From Branchipolynoe longqiensis (lineage: Eukaryota > Annelida > Polychaeta > Phyllodocida > Polynoidae), in the NCBI GenBank assembly GCA_030323885.1, contig CM059189.1, forward strand, positions 43,367,428 through 43,431,427: 64,000 bases of DNA, in the 5' to 3' direction. Below the pieces are notes generated by a model, which did not search any database, was not told where the DNA came from, and worked only from the letters and a program-made list of their open reading frames with translations. Position 1 is the first letter of the stretch. The number at the start of each line of letters is the position of its first letter. This document shows positions 32,357 through 42,514 of the stretch, in pieces. The translations under genes and the position numbers were made by a program.

Positions 32357-32652
32357 AATAAAGGGAGTGCACGTGACGTCATCACTCAGCAGTCAGAGGT
32401 CAGCGGCCAGCCATCTTGGATTATGAGCACCCTCCCTAGCCATGTTGTGGAGGTTCTGGGCAGTTTACATCCAGTGTGTTTACTTACAGCATTTTAGCAA
32501 CAACTTCTGAGGCCAAACTGCTCGAAACAGTGACAACTAAACCAATAAATCAGTAAATAAGCACAGTGTAGGCAGTTGCAAGCCTTCTGTATGTAATCCA
32601 ATATGGCCACCGAAAGTTGTCTTGTGACATCATTACACCCCCTCTATAGGCT
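32357..32652. mobile_element. F7 MITE-like repeat, second copy
   Basis: AAAGGGAGTGCACGTGACGT ... CATTACACCCCCTCTATAGG. About 90% similar by eye to 23188-23495, with a deletion of the AATGCATGCAGATGC segment. Confidence 0.75.
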
Positions 32653-33627
32653 TCCTTCCCTTTGCAAATGAAGATAGGCTGGTTTCGATGTAGATAGCAT
32701 CTACTTGTCTGAGTTTCTTCCGGCAGAAAAAAAAAATCAGCGGACTCAGCGAATTGTACATAAGACGTGTTTAAAGTATTATATATTTATGTATGACATG
32801 CTACTGAGATACGGTTCGCAGTGATGAAGTACATACTGTGCTTTGTGAAGATAACACCACGCGCTGCTTACTTCTTGTGAAGTAAGGTTAATTACGTTCA
32901 ATTAAATATTTTCAATACAACAAGTGTCCATTTATCTTTGGTACTACAATTCGGAATACAAATGAGAATTGGAATTGTGATCAGAGTACAGTGCAGACCT
33001 GCCACATGATATACAGGGGCGTAGCTAGACCTTTAACGATGTGTCTCCTAATTTTGGCAGGGGGTTTAGGGGGCCGCTTAAGCTTAAGCTGGCAGATTTG
33101 ACACATTTTAGACTTGAGTTTTCAACACTCCGGACTACTACATGCCTCCTCTCTCTCTCTCTCTCTCTCTCTTTATTATTTTTAATTTCTTTTTTTTTAA
33201 ATTTTTGTTGTTGACAAAACGATGTGGACGGTTTGGCGTACGCGTGTATGCCTAGCTAAGCCCCTGATATAGATTACGGATTTTGGTGATATTTCAACTT
33301 TAGTGAAACGACCGTACTCCATTTTGATACGAATTTACAGCTAAATTTATGGAAATACAAATGTGTACCCACAGCATTCCCTTGTATGCATTCGTACAGG
33401 ATTCTAGGTGAAAAATACAGATTGCCATACAAAACAAATGTGGCAGGTCTGACAGTGGCAACCTACATGTATTCAGCGGGACAACTCCGCAGTCAGACCA
33501 ATGTTGTCCTGACATAATTCTACTGACATAGCAGGTGTCCTGTCATCCAAGGGACAGTCCAATGAGACAAAAAGAGTCCACACACAAATTGTAACACATG
33601 ACAGGGGTTCGCTGATCACAGAGGGCG
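32653..33627. other. Non-genic stretch with (CT)n microsatellite
   Basis: No gene recognised. Contains (CT)n at about 33145-33172 and a poly-T-rich tract after it. Confidence 0.5.
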
Positions 33628-34081
33628 TAATCGATTAATCAACTCGGGTCACCTGAGCCACTTTTTGGCGCATGCGCACATCCTACAGACATGGGTTGAA
33701 TAAACGAATACGCTTCTCCACGCTTGGGGTGGAAAAAATGGTGACTTAATCTAAAACTTTTTTCTTTTTTTAATAACCGATACAAGTAGAGCAAAATAGG
33801 ATTTAAAGTAGTTTATGATTGTATAAGCTGACAATCCGGGTTATTAAAAAAAAGCACCACTAAAACAACATTTAGGACTTGTACTGGTAGCTGTTATCCT
33901 ACAGGTACCAGCACAAATGTGATGTCATCGCTCCTCGCAAACCCCAGTCAAGAGGTGGGTTACTGGGGTCGGGTTGTTTTGCACACGGCACGTGTATTTG
34001 TCGACTCTACTCGCGGTGTTCGAGTTGAAATTCTGACGACTCGGGTGACCGGAGTCACCCGGGTCATGTTAATCGATTATG
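33628..34081. mobile_element. F8 TIR element, full copy
   Basis: Left TAATCGATTAATCAACTCGG (with GTCACC), right GGGTCATGTTAATCGATTAT: inverted ends carrying ATCGATTA and GGGTCA/TGACCC words. The interior matches 24428-24800. The flanking host words GACAGGGGTTCGCTGAT and GACAGAGGGTCGCTGATG on the two sides are similar and may be remnants of a duplicated target. Confidence 0.75.
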
Positions 34082-34099
34082 GACAGAGGGTCGCTGATG

Positions 34100-34440
34100 T
34101 TTGTTTGTTGGGGTTTTACATCCTAGCAAAGTACATGGTCATATCAGGACTAGGGGGGCGGTCGCTGAAGATATTTATTTGCATGTTTGGTTTGTTGGGG
34201 TATATGCCCTAGCAACATTGAAGGACACATCATGACTGTGCGCACTTATGACGACTTTATAGTGCTGTCTGACTGAAAGATCGGGTTATTGGCACCACGA
34301 CCAGATATCTCACTCAGTCACGTTATCTTGATATTTAGCAAACAAATCCTTGCCCTATCCTAGTAAGGCCAAGCAGCAAATCTTTGGTTTGACTTGGTCA
34401 GGGTTCGAACTCACCACCTTATGATATATAGGGTAGTGGC
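34100..34440 (-). mobile_element. S1 SINE with duplicated tail
   Basis: The S1 tail (GTTGGGGTTTTACATCCTAG) appears at 34108, then again near 34192 (GTTGGGGTATATGCCCTAGC), followed by the body and a head remnant at about 34395-34425. Either two nested insertions or a tandem tail duplication. Confidence 0.7.
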
Positions 34441-34547
34441 GGTGCTTGTGAGAGAAAGTTGAACAAATTATATTGCTTTGATAAAGTAGGAAAGCAAGCA
34501 ATTTGGCAATTTATTTTAAAAAAATTGTAAATAGTTTCCTAATCCGA

Positions 34548-34896
34548 ATAGCTGCATCGTCCGATGGTTTTGAGTTTCTGTTATTTTTATGAGATAAATA
34601 TATTGAATTGATTATTATAATCCATCTTTTAGTTTGAAGTAACTTTTATTTTAAATGGCTAAGTTTTGAGATATTTGAAGTGCAACCATGTACAATTAGT
34701 TTTGGCAAGCACACCAAAACTCAGAGACCTTATAGGCTTCTGCAGTAACATGTTCTATTAAATTGCCTCGGTGTTCCTTTCTATGTGACAACATATGTTT
34801 GATAAGTGCACCAGTATCTAAGTTTGATATGTACAATCAAATCTAGGTAATTGCTTTGTAAAAGGTTGATGTTTTCATCGGACTATGCAGCTCTAA
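34548..34896 (-). mobile_element. M1 MITE, full copy with degraded TTAA
   Basis: AGCTGCATCGTCCGATGG ... CATCGGACTATGCAGCT. Flanks are no longer TTAA (GAAT and CTAA). Interior landmarks match the other minus-oriented copies. Confidence 0.8.
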
Positions 34897-35009
34897 GAAG
34901 AATGCGCATAGGCCTATGTGCAAATTTGTTGTTAGCCAGACAAGTTACTCGCGCAAATATTATAGGTCTACTGCTACTCCCAACCTGTGGCTTTCTCTTC
35001 TTGTCTCTT

Positions 35010-35013
35010 TATA

Positions 35014-35044
<31 letters not shown>

Positions 35045-35100
35045 TTCACCATCTACTTCTTCATCTGCTTCATCTTCCTCCACTTCTTCCTCTTGCTTCT
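35010..35100 (+). repeat. (CTT)n-rich pyrimidine tract
   Basis: CTTCTTCCTCTTCTTCTTCT and similar over about 90 bp. Open frames read Ser or Phe/Leu runs and are not genes. Confidence 0.85.
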
Positions 35101-35125
35101 CCCCCTCATTGTATGTGGCGTTCTC

Positions 35126-35360
35126 TGTGGCGGAGTGGTTAGAGTGTCTGACTTTTTTCTAGGTCAGACTCCTAATCTGAGGGTCGGCGGTTCGATTCCC
35201 CATGCCCCCAGCTCTGCCAATTTGGATTTCCACCGCTGTGTATAACTTACAGCGTCATCAAAGGCCGGTTGCTCTCATACCATGTCTATGTGGTGTGGGA
35301 GGTTAAAAATCCCTTGGATCGGCAAAAGTGTAGGCTCGGGCTTTCTATCGACCAGCAGTG
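35126..35360 (+). mobile_element. S2 tRNA-derived SINE
   Basis: Head GGCGGAGTGGTTAGAGTGTC, box B-like GGCGGTTCGATTCCCCATG, body GGAGGTTAAAAATCCCTTGG, ending GGGCTTTCTATCGACCAGCA, slightly 3'-truncated. This and 30428-30722 define the family. Confidence 0.85.
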
Positions 35361-35751
35361 GAGTGGGGAAGACCAGTCGTCTGTGACTGGGATTTCCCGT
35401 GCTTTGGACAACTAATGTACCAAAAAAAAAAAAAAGAGAGACAAATAAGTGTTCACACTTCCTGTCTACCATTCGCTATATTATCATCGTCCCTTCCACC
35501 TCTTCTCTCCATACTCTTCCTCACTATAATCTCTAATTTATCACAAATTTCAATTGGAAAGAATATCAACAACAAAAATAGCTAGTCTTCTGTGAGAAGG
35601 CATTGTAAACTGCGAATCACTTGAAAATAAAATAATATAAAAAGACAAACAGAAAAATAGACGAAGAGAAATATGCCAGCAGTTTCAGTGAAGAGCATTG
35701 ATAACAATTGTGCTGTGCATCAACTTGACATAACTTTTGCATATAACTTCA
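35361..35751. other. No feature recognised
   Basis: AT-rich non-coding DNA with a poly-A run at about 35420-35434. Confidence 0.5.
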
Positions 35752-36431
35752 GGGGCCGTATGCATGAAGAATTATTTATCGGCACCGGTGTTAAGGAGCG
35801 AGTTCGGGTTAGCTAACGACGGTGTTGGGAAATGGGTCACAGGGTATGTACGAAGCCAAAGCGTGGAGGTGTTAGCTAGCATATAAGTTATTTATAGATT
35901 TGGGAAATCCCTCTGAGCCTGTTCCCGGCGAGTACTGCTATTTGCCAATATCGGCGGCGGCGGCGATTTGTTCCAATTTTGGGGTTAATTCGACCAAATT
36001 TCACTTTTTGAGTATCTTATTCGGTAAAATATGATAGCATTGAATAGATTTGGGCCTAATATATTGCCACCGGCGGCAGCGGAGGCGGTGGTGGTGGTGG
36101 CGATTTGTTTTGTTTATATTCGACGGTATGAATATCGCCACCGATGTAGCTACGGCGCTAATATCGCTTCGATTTTGGGGTTAATTTGACCAAATTTCAC
36201 TTTTTGAGTATCTTATTCTGTAAAATATGATAGCATTGAATAGATTTGGGCCAAATCGGTACCTAACACCGCCATTAAACCTGCTACGGTCTGGTGTTAG
36301 CTTACCCGACCTTAAACTCATGGTGTTTGTGCAACACCGCTCCATACATACATACTTTTCACCACTGACCTAGAAATCCCGTCCAAAACCAGTTTTGGCT
36401 CGCTAACACCGCTCCATGCATACGGGCCCTG
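35752..36431. mobile_element. W4a TIR element with GCTAACACCG/CGGCGG iterations
   Basis: Left CAGGGGCCGTATGCATGAAG, right CTCCATGCATACGGGCCCTG (inverted). Words GTTAGCTAAC, GGTGTTAG and CGGCGGCGG recur throughout, and the ATTTGGGCC(T/A)AA block (with TTGGGGTTAATT.GACCAAAT) is duplicated inside. A CAGGG terminus would also fit hAT. No coding frame. Confidence 0.75.
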
Positions 36432-37196
36432 GGGCCAAATGTAAGACCAAGTTGTTATCGGCTCCTGTGTTAAGGACGTGCGGTGGGTTAGCTAACGTCG
36501 GTGTTGGAATATGTGTCACGGGAAATGTATGTGACCAAAGCGCGTCTGAGTTAGCTAACCAATGCGTTATTTATAGATTTGGGGAAACCCTCTGCGCCTG
36601 TACCCGTTTAATTATATTAATATCGCCGCCGTTGCGGCGGCAGCGTTAATCTCGCTTCGATTTTAGGGTTAATTTAATAAAATTTCACTTATTGCGTATG
36701 TAATTCTGTTAAATATGGTCGCATTGAATAGATTTGGGCCTAAAACATTGCCGCTGGCATTTTGCCAGTGTGGATATCGACATCGCGGCGGCGGCGGTGG
36801 CGATGTTTAGATGACGTTGGACAGTATGGATATCCACGTCACTGCGGTGGCGGTGATTTGTTTAGTTTACATTCGTCGATTCGACACTATTAATATCGCC
36901 GCCAATGCGGCGGCAGCGTTAATAACGGTTCGGATTTAGGGTTAAATTGATAAAATTTCTCTTATTGCATATGTAATTCTGTTAAATATGGTCGCATTGA
37001 ATAGATTCGGGCCGAGTCGGTCCCTAACACGGACGTTAAACCTGCTATAGCTAGGTGTTAGTGCAGGCGACGTTAACGCTGGCGGTGTTTGCCTAACGCT
37101 GGCACACACATTGACCCTTTTGGCCGCTAACCCGGGAAATCCGCACGACGCATGGGTTAGGACCACTAACCCGGCTCCATACATATGGTGTCTAAC
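36432..37196. mobile_element. W4b, diverged sibling next to W4a
   Basis: Starts GGGGCCAAATGTAAGACCAA and ends near ACCCGGCTCCATACATATGG. It shares long blocks with W4a (TTAGCTAACG.CGGTGTTGG, GCATTGAATAGATTTGGGCC and GGCGGC runs) at moderate divergence. Two related elements abut head to tail, from tandem duplication or one inserting into another. Confidence 0.7.
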
Positions 37197-37250
37197 TAAA
37201 CCATTTTTTTAAATGCCGACAAGATGGCCTCTGCTGTCAACACGGTGTTG

Positions 37251-37368
37251 TTAAAGCTGCATAGTCCGATAAAGCATCACATTTTCAAAACAAAAACAAC
37301 GATCTAGATTTGATTCTATATATCTAACATAGATACTGATGCACTTATTAAACATTTGTTTCCACATT
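37251..37368 (+). mobile_element. M1 MITE left part, interrupted by element E1
   Basis: TTAA (37251-37254), AGCTGCATAGTCCGATAAAG ... ACATTTGTTTCCACAT, then the E1 insertion. The MITE continues at 40402. Compared with intact copies, about 12 bp of MITE are missing at the junction. Confidence 0.85.
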
Positions 37369-37629
37369 GGTCGTAATGCAAAGCATTTCGTTTGATGCGA
37401 GGGGAGGGAGAGCGACTCACCCGGCCCTGAGCGACTCACCCCCCCCCTCCTGCCACTGCTCACTTCCCCCCGCCCCTGAGCGACTCACCCCCGCTGCTCA
37501 CCTCCCCCCGGCCCTGAGCGACTCACCCCCTCCTGCCTCTGCTCACTTCCCCCCTTATAAGGCCGCCCGCCGACCTCCCTCAGGCACTCAGCCTCCAGCC
37601 GCCTTCCAGCTCTCTGCCCTTTTCTTCTA
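37369..37629 (+). repeat. E1 A1 repeat (putative promoter end)
   Basis: Starts GGTCGTAATGCAAAGCATTT. Contains repeated GAGCGACTCACCC and CTGCTCACTTCCCCCC words and a TATA-like CCTTATAAGG at 37553-37562, then CCTCAGGCACTCAGCCTCCA, a plausible start region for the gag transcript about 110 bp before its ATG. Its reverse complement is at 39597-39853. Confidence 0.85.
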
Positions 37630-37673
37630 CTTGGCTACTCCACCTCGGACCTCTGCCCCAGCTCAACCTCAGG

Positions 37674-39305
37674 ATGCCTCGAGGAAAAGGATGTGGACGG
37701 AAGGGATCCCGGGCCGCCCCCGGCACCCCGGGGCCCTCTCCAGCACCCGGCCGGGCCGACTCCCCGGCCTACGCCCCGGCGTCCCCCGCGGCGCCCTCGG
37801 GCCGCACCTCGGGCCCCGAGATGTCGACACTGCTGGACGCCCTCCAGCGTATGCAGCTCGACCAACAGCACTCCGCCGCCGAGGCGCGCCAGGCGACGGC
37901 CGACCTCCACGCCCGGATCGACTCCCTGGAGACCGGGGGGGGCCGCCCGGGGATCCCCTCATCTCCCCCGAGGCGCCAGGCCGCCCCGACGCCTCGGGCA
38001 CCTACCGCCACCACAAAACGGCCCCCGCCGCCGCCTCAGGCGACCCTCCCTGGATCCCCGCACCCGGAGTACGAGAGGTACCGTCACCTCTCCAGTCAAC
38101 CACCACCCGCCACCTCGCCGGCCTACCGCGAGGAGGCCATCCGCCACAGCCCCGCCTCCGCGGCCGACGCCGTCCGGGAGATACTGGCATCCGCCGAGGC
38201 GCGCCACTCCGTGAGGCGCCAAGGGATCCCGGCCAACTACATCTTCCCCTCGGACCTGGTGAAACGAGGGGCCGAGAGAAAGCCGGTGAAGAGGGGAGAG
38301 GCGACAAAGGACGAATATACCCTCGCCCTCCTCACCCTCATCGACCACCCCGACTTCCCCGCCCACTCCGCCCAGGGACTCCACCACCACATCCTAGCAG
38401 TCTGCCGGGATAACCTCGTCTACCCCTGGGCAACCGTCCGCCGGTATTCAGAGACCCTGTTTTCCGCCATCGCGGACGGAACCCTCCCCCAAGGCTGGCA
38501 TGACCCGGTAGCGCTCAACCTCATGAGACTAGACTGCCTGGCCATGCCCGAGGACCAAGCCACCGCCGCCCCTGCCCGCCTACCCGACCCTCTCCACCGA
38601 GGCGCCCACCTCGCCCGACCCCAAGCTGACGCCCGCGCCACCTACGACAGGGAGACCCACGGGGCCCCCTGCCCGGCCTGGAACCGCGCCCCCGCCTCGT
38701 GCGATCGGGCCCGCCTCGGGGAGGCCCACGGTGAGGCGGGGGACAGGCGCCGTCACGTCTGCGCATACTGCGCCAATGTGAGGCGCCTCCTGACCATGCA
38801 CAGCGAGGCCGACTGCATCACGAAGCAAACCCGTGAGCGCCAGACCCCCCCCCGCCACCTCGGCGGATTTTTGATCCGCCGGCCTCCCCCCGGCCGGCCC
38901 GGGGGGACCCCTCCGGCGCCTCACCCTCACCACTGCCGACAGCCCCGCAAGCCCCGCCGACAACCTCCCAGCGACCATCGACCGCAGCGCCGCCAAGTCC
39001 CAGCCGAGGATCATCACCTCGGGCATCACACCTCGGACCGCATCCCAGCCCAGCCTCAGGAGGAACCCTCTGCCGCCGATCCTCACGACACCGCCTTCAA
39101 CAACACCGCCGCCCAGACCCCGACCACCACCCCATCCAGCCCAGAGGACTTCGCTGCCCCCCTGCTCGACCCTCGTCGGACCTCCTCACCGGATCCCGCC
39201 AAGGAGCGGGCCTCCCCCTTTTTTTTTTTTGGCCGCCCGCTCCCTGTCGATGCGCGAGAAGGAAGAACAGAGGCGGAGGTGGGAAAACTGAGGCGTTTAT
39301 TGTGA
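37674..39305 (+). CDS. E1 gag-like protein (DIRS/Ngaro type)
   Basis: A 543-codon frame from ATG 37674. N-terminus basic (MPRGKGCGRKGSR) and Pro/Ala-rich; a coiled-coil-like stretch at about aa 44-85 (TLLDALQRMQLDQQHSAAEA). A conserved core lies at about aa 190-300 (IPANYIFPSDLVKRG, WATVRRYSETLFSAIADGTL, PQGWHDP) and a C-terminal Cys/His cluster (CPAW...SC...HVCAYC...HSEADC) at about aa 325-375. The core and cluster resemble the gag of E3 (WSEPIFTMINDGRLATGWDD and the CYSW...CEF..HCHYC..H.EIDC pattern). After a run of eight or nine C at about 38846 the frame turns low-complexity and runs into the inverted 3' half at 39249; a frameshift there is likely and the natural C-terminus is uncertain. 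The protein should bind element RNA. Confidence 0.7.
   Translation: MPRGKGCGRKGSRAAPGTPGPSPAPGRADSPAYAPASPAAPSGRTSGPEMSTLLDALQRMQLDQQHSAAEARQATADLHARIDSLETGGGRPGIPSSPPRRQAAPTPRAPTATTKRPPPPPQATLPGSPHPEYERYRHLSSQPPPATSPAYREEAIRHSPASAADAVREILASAEARHSVRRQGIPANYIFPSDLVKRGAERKPVKRGEATKDEYTLALLTLIDHPDFPAHSAQGLHHHILAVCRDNLVYPWATVRRYSETLFSAIADGTLPQGWHDPVALNLMRLDCLAMPEDQATAAPARLPDPLHRGAHLARPQADARATYDRETHGAPCPAWNRAPASCDRARLGEAHGEAGDRRRHVCAYCANVRRLLTMHSEADCITKQTRERQTPPRHLGGFLIRRPPPGRPGGTPPAPHPHHCRQPRKPRRQPPSDHRPQRRQVPAEDHHLGHHTSDRIPAQPQEEPSAADPHDTAFNNTAAQTPTTTPSSPEDFAAPLLDPRRTSSPDPAKERASPFFFFGRPLPVDAREGRTEAEVGKLRRLL
39175..39250 (+). repeat. E1 Y segment, inner copy of inverted pair
   Basis: GTCGGACCTCCTCACCGGAT through a T run (39219-39230) to GCTCCCTGTCGA. 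Its reverse complement is at 40326-40401. It is the 3' portion of gag. Confidence 0.88.
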
Positions 39306-39555
39306 CGCCTCGGGCAACAGACAGAGAAACAGTGAACATAACAATAAATGACAAAGTAAGGTACAAACAGGGTAACTGAGGAGGTAAAGAGGCTGAGGAG
39401 GCACATAGCAATACAGGGGGTTCATGAGGAGCAGGGGGCTCGCGAGGAGCAAAGAGTCAGGGGCTCATGAGGAGCAGAGGATAAATAGTGAGGGGCTCAT
39501 AAGGAGCAGTGTCAGAGTTGGTAGAGGGGGGGCCGAGGAGCCCTCCGCCGCAGAG
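39249..39555 (-). repeat. E1 B2 repeat
   Basis: About 300 bp, almost identical to 39854-40154. On the minus strand it includes CACAATAAACGCCTCAG (an AATAAA signal inside a short GGCGT/ACGCC stem-loop) and ends CTTCTCGCGCATC, consistent with the transcript 3' end. Confidence 0.87.
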
Positions 39556-39596
39556 GGGGGAGGGTAGAGGAGGGAGAGTTGGGTGGGTGGGTGGAG

Positions 39597-39853
39597 AAGA
39601 AAAGGGCAGAGAGCTGGAAGGCGGCTGGAGGCTGAGTGCCTGAGGGAGGTCGGCGGGCGGCCTTATAAGGGGGGAAGTGAGCAGAGGCAGGAGGGGGTGA
39701 GTCGCTCAGGGCCGGGGGGAGGTGAGCAGCGGGGGTGAGTCGCTCAGGGGCGGGGGGAAGTGAGCAGTGGCAGGAGGGGGGGGTGAGTCGCTCAGGGCCG
39801 GGTGAGTCGCTCTCCCTCCCCTCGCATCAAACGAAATGCTTCGCATTACGACC
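39597..39853 (-). repeat. E1 A2 repeat
   Basis: Reverse complement of A1 (37369-37629), with one clear difference close to the terminus (TAATGCGAAGC here, TAATGCAAAGC in A1). Directly joined to B1 at 39853/39854. Confidence 0.88.
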
Positions 39854-40154
39854 GATGCGCGAGAAGGAAGAACAGAGGCGGAGGTGGGAAAACTGAGGCG
39901 TTTATTGTGACGCCTCGGGCAACAGACAGAGAAACAGTGAACATAACAATAAATGACAAAGTAAGGTACAAACAGGGTAACTGAGGAGGTAAAGAGGCTG
40001 AGGAGGCACATAGCAATACAGGGGGCTCATGAGGAGCAGGGGGCCCGCGAGGAGCAAAGAGTCAGGGGCTCATGAGGAGCAGAGGATAAATAGTGAGGGG
40101 CTCATAAGGAGCAGTGTCAGAGTTGGTAGAGGGGGGGCCGAGGAGCCCTCCGCC
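39854..40154 (-). repeat. E1 B1 repeat
   Basis: Direct copy of 39249-39555. On the minus strand it precedes A2, giving the B1-A2-B2 order expected for split direct repeats. Confidence 0.87.
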
Positions 40155-40325
40155 AAAGAGTAAGGAGAGGGCTCGAGGCACGCCCGAGGCGGGGGCGCGG
40201 GGCGCCCGAGGCGGGGCCCGGAGAGGTGTGAGGTGCGGGTTCCCTGTGTGGGCGGGAGTGTCCGGGGCCTACGTCGACAAGGGGGTCAGGCTCCCTCTCG
40301 GGGCGGGGAGTGTCCGGGGCCTGCG

Positions 40326-40401
40326 TCGACAGGGAGCGGGCGGCCAAAAAAAAAAAAGGGGGAGGCCCGCTCCTTGGCGGGATCCGGTGAGGAGGTCCGA
40401 C
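40326..40401 (-). repeat. E1 Y segment, outer inverted copy
   Basis: Exact or nearly exact reverse complement of 39175-39250, including the A run (40346-40357). Between it and B1 lies V (40155-40325), which on the minus strand continues gag 3' sequence and has two GTCGAC-centred GGCCCCGGACACTCCC repeats. Confidence 0.88.
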
Positions 40402-40645
40402 TGAGTCAATTTAACGGGAACCTGTTAGTGCTGAAGCCTATGGTGTCAGAGTTGTTGCATGTTTGCCAACAATTAGGGCCTAATTTTGCGTGTCTGCACT
40501 TCAAATATCTCAAATGTTACCCATATAAAATAAAGATTACAGGCCCTACTTCAAATTAAAGTAATGTCGATTATAACAATACATTTAATATATTAATCTC
40601 AGAAAAATTACAGAAACTCAAAACCATCGGACTACGCGACATTAA
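40402..40645 (+). mobile_element. M1 MITE right part after E1
   Basis: Continues GAGTCAATTTAACGGGAACC ... CCATCGGACTACGCGACA, then TTAA (40642-40645). It completes the copy that begins at 37251. Confidence 0.85.
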
Positions 40646-41104
40646 ATCGTCATAAATCAACCAAGAGCTGTAACTACATTCACTTCCTGATGGCCTTGTG
40701 TCATTTGGCGGAACAGGAAGCAGGAAGTACCACCCGAGTGTCAGGTTAACAACGTGTGTTTTTAACTACTTGGTGCGCTGCACCGGTTGCCCCGTGGACC
40801 CAAGCATACAGAGATCACGTGACTCCAAATCAATAGACCGCCTGCAGGAGGCAGAACCGTGGATAATTACATTTGTTTGACTCCAAGACTAGTCACAAAT
40901 GCTGCCAGCCGTTTTGACCTTTACTGGCATTTCCACCATTTCCCGCACGCATGCGCACTGCTCGGCATGCGCATTGATTACCAGAAGTCCACCAAAGGTT
41001 TCCATCAAAAGTAAACTGGTTAGTCGCCATATATTATGTGTTGAGGAAATACAGGCGTGAATCTATTAATCTAATCAGGCATGCTATGGAGGGTGTTTGT
41101 TTGT
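40646..41104. other. No feature recognised
   Basis: Non-coding; a (GTTT)n run at 41095-41120 leads into the next SINE. Confidence 0.5.
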
Positions 41105-41335
41105 TTGTTTGTTTGTTTGGGGGGGTTTACATCATGGCAACATCTAAGGTCATATCAGGACGGGCAATGTCTACCAACTTGCGACAGGCGCGCACTCACG
41201 GCGAATCCATAGTTAGTTCTTCCCCGCCGTGAGACTGAGCTGCCGAACTATGGCCCTAAATCCCACTCAGTCACATTATCCTGATACTGAGCCAACCAGT
41301 CTTTGCCCTCCCCTACTAATGCCAAGCGCGTGTAT
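41105..41335 (-). mobile_element. S1 SINE, head missing
   Basis: The tail end (TTTACATCATGGCAACATCT on +), body, and stop at CTACTAATGCCAAGCGCG. The tRNA-like head is replaced by a TA microsatellite. Confidence 0.75.
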
Positions 41336-41340
41336 GTCTG

Positions 41341-41346
<6 letters not shown>

Positions 41347-41390
<44 letters not shown>

Positions 41391-41423
41391 GACTTCCATT
41401 GCTACTTGTAACGGGGTATAACA

Positions 41424-41482
<59 letters not shown>

Positions 41483-41808
41483 TATAGTTATACATATACA
41501 TTATAACTCCGTTAAACCAAACTTGAAGGGACCCTATAAAAAAGTCGGTGGGGTCTCAGATGACCTTATAACCACATGAAAGTTTGGTTTAACCATACCG
41601 AAAGTGGCTTGGATCCGACCATTTTGTTTGGATTAACCGATAGTTTGGATTAACCTAATTTGGTTTCACCAACTTTTTTATATGATAAATGGTAGTATTT
41701 TGCCGAGCCGCCGAAAAAAGTTTGGATTAACCGATCGTTTGGTTTAACCGAGCTTAGTTTAACCGAGCTTGGTTTAATGGGGTTATACTGTATATATATA
41801 TATCTATA

Positions 41809-41870
<62 letters not shown>

Positions 41871-41888
41871 TACTTGTACACAAATATA

Positions 41889-41937
<49 letters not shown>

Positions 41938-41938
41938 A
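41347..41938. repeat. Cluster of long (TA)n microsatellites
   Basis: Almost pure TA at 41347-41389, 41424-41480, 41790-41862 and 41890-41938. Translations read YIYIYI and are not genes. Such TA arrays are prone to cruciform formation and assembly error. Confidence 0.95.
41500..41792. mobile_element. Palindromic TIR element, larger relative of 19363-19467
   Basis: TATAACTCCGTTAAACCAAA ... TTTAATGGGGTTATACTGTA, with repeated GTTTGGTTTAACC and GGATTAACCGAT words; flanked by TA arrays. Confidence 0.75.
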
Positions 41939-41952
41939 TATATGCATATATA

Positions 41953-42136
41953 TACAGTAAAACCTCTCTAAATCTACCGACCTTGGAACTGACTTTAAGT
42001 GGTCTATTTAGGTAGGTGGTCGGTTCAGGGAGTTAGAGTATGGTTACAATGGTATTGTTGGGACCCAAATAAAACGATCGATATAGTGGAGTGGTCGATC
42101 TGTGGAGGTGGTCGGTTCGAGAGGTTTTACTGCATA
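41953..42136. mobile_element. Palindromic TIR element, relative of 27857-28050
   Basis: TACAGTAAAACCTCTCTAAA ... GAGAGGTTTTACTGCA, with GGTGGTCGGTTC and ATCGATATAG words in between. Non-coding. Confidence 0.8.
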
Positions 42137-42514
42137 TCCATATATACATATATATCTATATATATCATTATGTAGATATAACTGAAGTAGTAGTCCGTCT
42201 ATAATTGCGGCTATTTTTTGCTCAGTTCAAAACATTTTACTAAGGGCCACTCTGCTATCCAGCCACTAGTTTATTAGACCCACAGCTGGCCGGATAAGCG
42301 GGGTTAATTGTGGCTAGCGATACGCCATCCTTATCACGGGTACCAGTTATAGCTCTTCCGGCAGATACACACACCCTGCTGCCAGGTGCGTGTCGACAGC
42401 TCTTCCACACCCCCTCACCCCCTGCTGCTAGGGGGCTTCCATTGTCTCCCACTTGTAATTTTGCTTATGTTCATATATATATATATATATAAATATATAT
42501 ATATGAGTATAAAT

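Larger units (their letters stand above)
37369..40401 (+). mobile_element. E1: gag-only tyrosine-recombinase-type retroelement with inverted 3' half
   Basis: A GC-rich island inserted in an M1 MITE. Layout on +: A1 (37369-37629), gag ORF (37674 on), Y (39175-39250), B2 reversed (39249-39555), a short linker, A2 reversed (39597-39853), B1 reversed (39854-40154), V reversed, Y reversed (40326-40401). Flipping the segment between the two Y copies gives A1-gag-Y-V-B1-A2-B2, the split-direct-repeat order of Ngaro/PAT elements. RT, RNase H and recombinase are absent, so it is non-autonomous. The A copies differ by about one base near the start, and the B copies by about two over 300 bp, so the insertion is young. 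Confidence 0.8.

Noticed and set aside
36780..37100. CpG-island promoter
   Set aside because: The CGG-rich words belong to the W4 element interiors and recur as iterations; no gene starts nearby.
37367..38413. A second 348-codon frame, plus several antisense frames, over the E1 gag
   Set aside because: Shadow frames caused by high GC; only the 37674 frame has conserved gag motifs.
41316..41971. Frames of 60-77 codons reading YIYIYI
   Set aside because: Translations of (TA)n microsatellites.
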